DNA from: Pseudomonas sp. GM48
GTDB lineage: Bacteria > Pseudomonadota > Gammaproteobacteria > Pseudomonadales > Pseudomonadaceae
Length of the DNA: 52,899 nt
NCBI RefSeq assembly: GCF_000282335.1
Contig: NZ_AKJM01000187.1
Coordinates: 1 to 52,899, forward strand
Direction: 5' to 3'
Under the pieces are notes generated by a model. The model was not told where the DNA came from. It saw only the letters and a program-made list of their open reading frames with translations, and ran no database searches. Both the position numbers and the translations under genes were made by a program. Every line of letters begins with the position of its first letter. Positions within the stretch are counted from its first letter, which is position 1. Below are positions 49,926-52,899 of this stretch, piece after piece.

Positions 49926-52899
49926 ATGACTATGCGCAAGAAGACTTCATCGCCAACGAATGACCTGACCAGTAACGCTGGTGACCATCCTTCACCCGTC
50001 AGCCACGACTGGACTTTTACCTACATTCCGACCGTCACCACCAACCTTAAAGACTACGCACCGGGCAGCACTGCCATCATTACAGCCAGCGGTTTCGCTG
50101 CCGGCAGCACAGTCACGCTCGAAGTGGACCACGCCATCGGTGCCGGCGCGGATGGTGTGTGGGGTACGTCCGACGATGTGCTCGATACCAACACTGGCGC
50201 GGGTCACGAGCCCTGGTCCGTGACCGACGGCGGCGCCGGCGATCTCGATGGCCAGGTCAACGGCAGCGTCACGACCTCGTGGTACGTGAATCCCGATGAC
50301 TCGGCAGGCGCAACGTTTCTGCTCACCGCGGCCTCTGCGGGCGCCGATGGTGTGGTCGGCACCGCTGACGACGCCGTGGCGACAATGTCGTTTACGGACA
50401 GCGTTTTGGGCGTCGTGGCGACCGGCGAGGACGTTACGCTGGACGAAACGGCCGGGCTGCAGAACGGCACTGCCACTCCAGGCCCTGTGGGAGACGCGGA
50501 CGACAACGACATTCTGGTGGCTTCCCTGCCCACGACCTTCGCTAACCGTTTGACCGGACTTGGGGCAGGCACCGCAACGGGTGCGGCCTTGAGCGGCTAT
50601 ACCGGTGCCGTGGGCAACACGGGCAGCAATGCGTTCACCATCACCGCTGACGCCGGAGCGAGCATTACCGATGTCAGCTTCGTCGGCAGCACAGGCGTAC
50701 CGCTCAATGGCGTGGACAGCGGGCTGTTTACCCTCGATGGCACCAGCATCCTTCTCTATACGGATACGAACAACAACATCGTTCTGGGCCGAGCCGGCGG
50801 CTCAAGCGGCGCGATCGTGTTCGCAGCCTATATAGAAGAAACCGGATCGCCAGTCACGGGCGGCAAGATCTGGACCGTGGAGTACCAACCGCTCAAACAT
50901 CCCGATATGACGAACGCCGATGATTCGCTCAATCTGCTGAATAAGGTTTTCATCGGAGCCAGTCAGGACATGGAATTCAGTCTGGCCAATGCGCCCTCCG
51001 GTCAGAACCTCTTCCTGATGTTCACGAAGGCGAACCCGACTGTTGTCAACGACGGCGGCGTGTTGCGGATCACGGATCCCACCATTATCGCCACCGGCAA
51101 GGACCCCGCTGACCAGTCAAGCGGCGCCAATATAACGACTGGCGACACGATCAATACCAGCCAGGCGGGGGGACCGACCACCTTCGGCACCAACAATCAG
51201 ATGATTGTGGAGCAAGAGGGCATCCGCTTTTCGTTCGTTACGGGTGCCAGGCAGAATGTGACCATTCCCAACCTGGATCAGAACGAAGCCGATGTTGAAT
51301 CCAACGTCGACTTTACCGGCGTGTTCAATGCGAAATCGGCCAGTTTCGATGTCGTGCAGTTGCAAAGCGGCAAGAGTGCTGTGGTAAGAGTCAGCGCATT
51401 CAGCACCGCTGCTGAGCCTGGCACGAATTTCATCAATGGGTATGCGAATGATGCGTCGGTGGCCATCACCAATGTTCGCGTCTTCAACAGTATCGGGCAG
51501 GTGATCGAGAACTCAAACGGCTCGGTGAATGATCCGGCCATCACCATCACCATCAGCTTTGCAGCAGGGGTTGCAACCATCATCGGCGTTAAAGCCGGCT
51601 ACCAGATTGAATACACCACGACGGCGGACCACAACCGCGTGCTCGTCGAGAACGGGGCGGCCGTCAATGCCAAGGGCAATGAGCACGCCGATTTTGATAT
51701 CGGTGGTTTCACGCTGGTCCAGGCCTCTGTATCCAAAACCGAAATCGGTTCCAAGATCATTTTCGACGACGATGGACCGAGCATCACCACCACGGGCGCA
51801 GAGCCAACGCTGACTGTGGACGAGACGGTACTGGCGATCAACGCGACCCAGAGTTTCGCCGCCAACTTCAACTCGGCGTTTGGCGCCGATGGTGCCGGCA
51901 CGCTGACCTATGCGCTGGGCGTGGTGGCCGGGGCTTCCGGGCTGATCGACACGGCCTCGGGCGAGGTGGTGAACCTGTCGCTCACCGGTGCCGTGGTCGA
52001 AGGCCGCACGGCCACGAGCAACCTGCTGGTGTTCACGGTCAGCGTCGCCGCCAATGGCAGCGTCACGCTCGACCAGCTTCGGGCCGTGGTGCATGCCGAC
52101 GCCAGCAATCCTGATGATTCGAAGACGTTGACCTCGGACAACCTGGTGACGCTGACGGCGATCAAGACCGACAGGGACGGCGACAGCGCCCAGGCGACCC
52201 TCAACATCGGGCAGAACCTGGTGTTCAAGGACGACGGGCCGAGCATCACCACCACGGGCGCAGAGCCAACGCTGACAGTGGACGAGACGGTGCTGGCGAC
52301 CGATTCTACGCAGAGTTTCGCCGCCAACTTCAACTCGGCGTTTGGCGCCGATGGGGCTGGCACCCTGAGCTATGCGCTGGGCGTGGTGGCCGGGGCTTCC
52401 GGGCTGACCGACACGGCCTCGGGCGAGGTGGTGAACCTGTCGCTCAATGGCACCGTGGTCGAAGGGCGTACGGCCCTCAGTAGCCTGCTGGTGTTCACGG
52501 TCAGCGTCGCCGCCAATGGCAGCGTCACGCTCGACCAGCTCCGGGCTGTGGTGCATGCCAACGCTACCAATCCTGATGATTCGAAGACGTTGACCTCGGA
52601 CAACCTGGTGACGCTGACAGCGACCATTACCGACAAGGACGGTGACAGCGCCCAGGCGACCCTCAACATTGGACAGAACCTGGTGTTCAAGGACGACGGG
52701 CCGAGCATTACCACCACCGGCACGGAGCCAACGCTGACCGTGGACGAGACGGTGCTGGCGACCAACGCGACCCAGAGTTTCGCCGCCAATTTCAACTCAG
52801 CGTTTGGCGCCGATGGTGCCGGCACCCTGAGCTATGCGCTGGGCGTGGTGGCCGGAGCCTCCGGGCTGACGGACACGGCTTCGGGCGAGGCGGTGAACC
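49926..52899 (+). CDS. Giant repeat adhesin (DUF5801 / T1SS-143-type), N-terminal part
   Basis: An unbroken frame of 991 codons runs from the ATG at 49926 (AGGAGAAA just before it) to the window edge. There is no Sec signal. Residues 1-165 contain GADGVWGTSDD-like stretches; about 165-610 are Asp/Gly/Thr-rich beta domains including one DUF5801-like unit (DVTLDETAGLQNGT, SLNLLNKVFIGASQDMEFSL). From residue about 615 a 154-residue unit repeats: DDGPSITTTG, EPTLTVDETVLA, SFAANFNSAFGADGAGTL, SYALGVVAGASGL, LVFTVSVAANGSVTLDQL, NPDDSKTLTSDNLVTLTA, DKDGDSAQATLNIGQNLVFK. Two full units and a third partial one are seen. Such proteins are secreted by a type I system with a C-terminal signal (outside the window) and act in attachment or biofilm. 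It sits after tRNA-Arg(CCT). Confidence 0.85.
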   Translation, partial: MTMRKKTSSPTNDLTSNAGDHPSPVSHDWTFTYIPTVTTNLKDYAPGSTAIITASGFAAGSTVTLEVDHAIGAGADGVWGTSDDVLDTNTGAGHEPWSVTDGGAGDLDGQVNGSVTTSWYVNPDDSAGATFLLTAASAGADGVVGTADDAVATMSFTDSVLGVVATGEDVTLDETAGLQNGTATPGPVGDADDNDILVASLPTTFANRLTGLGAGTATGAALSGYTGAVGNTGSNAFTITADAGASITDVSFVGSTGVPLNGVDSGLFTLDGTSILLYTDTNNNIVLGRAGGSSGAIVFAAYIEETGSPVTGGKIWTVEYQPLKHPDMTNADDSLNLLNKVFIGASQDMEFSLANAPSGQNLFLMFTKANPTVVNDGGVLRITDPTIIATGKDPADQSSGANITTGDTINTSQAGGPTTFGTNNQMIVEQEGIRFSFVTGARQNVTIPNLDQNEADVESNVDFTGVFNAKSASFDVVQLQSGKSAVVRVSAFSTAAEPGTNFINGYANDASVAITNVRVFNSIGQVIENSNGSVNDPAITITISFAAGVATIIGVKAGYQIEYTTTADHNRVLVENGAAVNAKGNEHADFDIGGFTLVQASVSKTEIGSKIIFDDDGPSITTTGAEPTLTVDETVLAINATQSFAANFNSAFGADGAGTLTYALGVVAGASGLIDTASGEVVNLSLTGAVVEGRTATSNLLVFTVSVAANGSVTLDQLRAVVHADASNPDDSKTLTSDNLVTLTAIKTDRDGDSAQATLNIGQNLVFKDDGPSITTTGAEPTLTVDETVLATDSTQSFAANFNSAFGADGAGTLSYALGVVAGASGLTDTASGEVVNLSLNGTVVEGRTALSSLLVFTVSVAANGSVTLDQLRAVVHANATNPDDSKTLTSDNLVTLTATITDKDGDSAQATLNIGQNLVFKDDGPSITTTGTEPTLTVDETVLATNATQSFAANFNSAFGADGAGTLSYALGVVAGASGLTDTASGEAVN
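51779..52899 (+). repeat. 462-bp tandem DNA repeats in the adhesin gene
   Basis: The segment beginning GAGCATCACC recurs at 51779, 52241 and 52703 (as GAGCATTACC), exactly 462 bp apart, with long runs of identical bases. Differences are scattered point changes. The third copy is cut by the window end. Confidence 0.93.

Noticed and set aside
49926..49990. Possible frameshift at the adhesin N-terminus
   Set aside because: Re-reading shows the ATG at 49926 in the same frame as the repeats, with no stop between.
51779..52899. Regular 462-bp repetition as a possible CRISPR or satellite
   Set aside because: Units are far too long for CRISPR, have no spacers, and stay in one open frame as protein repeats.

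Overview
The window looks like a chromosome segment of a Pseudomonas of the P. fluorescens group. This rests on recognisable Pseudomonas markers: AmrZ, RsmA/CsrA, the aot-argR and aru (arginine succinyltransferase) genes in the order known from P. aeruginosa, a DUF2790 protein, and many P. fluorescens-type REP doublets (REPINs) between genes. The DNA is GC-rich throughout. No database search was possible; names come from reading the translations and motifs.

Layout. 1-6.1 kb: a cut-off monooxygenase-fold gene overlapping a class-I glutamine-amidotransferase-like gene, a divergent LysR regulator, a DUF1003 membrane protein, a TetR regulator with two operator-like palindromes divergent from a metallo-beta-lactamase-fold hydrolase, and an exported amidase-signature enzyme. 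6.1-7.6 kb: a small accessory pair, an Xre-type regulator with a LexA-like box in front of it and an unknown protein with a CoiA-like zinc-binding N-terminus. 7.8-13.3 kb: a SulP/STAS anion transporter, then the most unusual gene of the window, a 1167-residue protein joining a phospholipase C/acid-phosphatase-type phosphoesterase, an alpha/beta-hydrolase-like middle and a C-terminal metacaspase (C14) domain. 13.5-17.9 kb: an HNH nuclease, a BRO-N protein, nrdB with a long leader and an NrdR-box-like site but no nrdA next to it, a small exported repeat protein and a DUF2790 protein. 18.3-20.3 kb: acsA.

20.8-38.5 kb is the arginine region: aotJQMP (uptake), argR (AraC-type activator), then aruC, aruF, aruG, aruD, aruB, a small His-tailed protein and aruE. 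Together these import arginine/ornithine and degrade arginine through the succinylated intermediates to glutamate, under ArgR; ArgR-type half-sites (TGTCGC-N8-AA) lie in front of aotJ and aruC. A 5-kb gene for a 1672-residue DUF6543/leucine-rich-repeat toxin-like protein sits between argR and aruC on the opposite strand, and three REPINs lie inside the arginine gene runs.

38.6-45.7 kb: a RibH2-like lumazine synthase behind an FMN riboswitch, a threonine aldolase, alaS, lysC (with a likely internal beta-subunit start), rsmA, tRNA-Ser(GCT) and two identical tRNA-Arg(ACG). 45.7-52.9 kb: a DUF4124-like exported protein whose stop codon lies in a shared terminator, mgtE, amrZ, two tiny genes, tRNA-Arg(CCT), and the first 991 codons of a giant DUF5801-repeat adhesin that runs off the window; its 462-bp repeats are almost identical.
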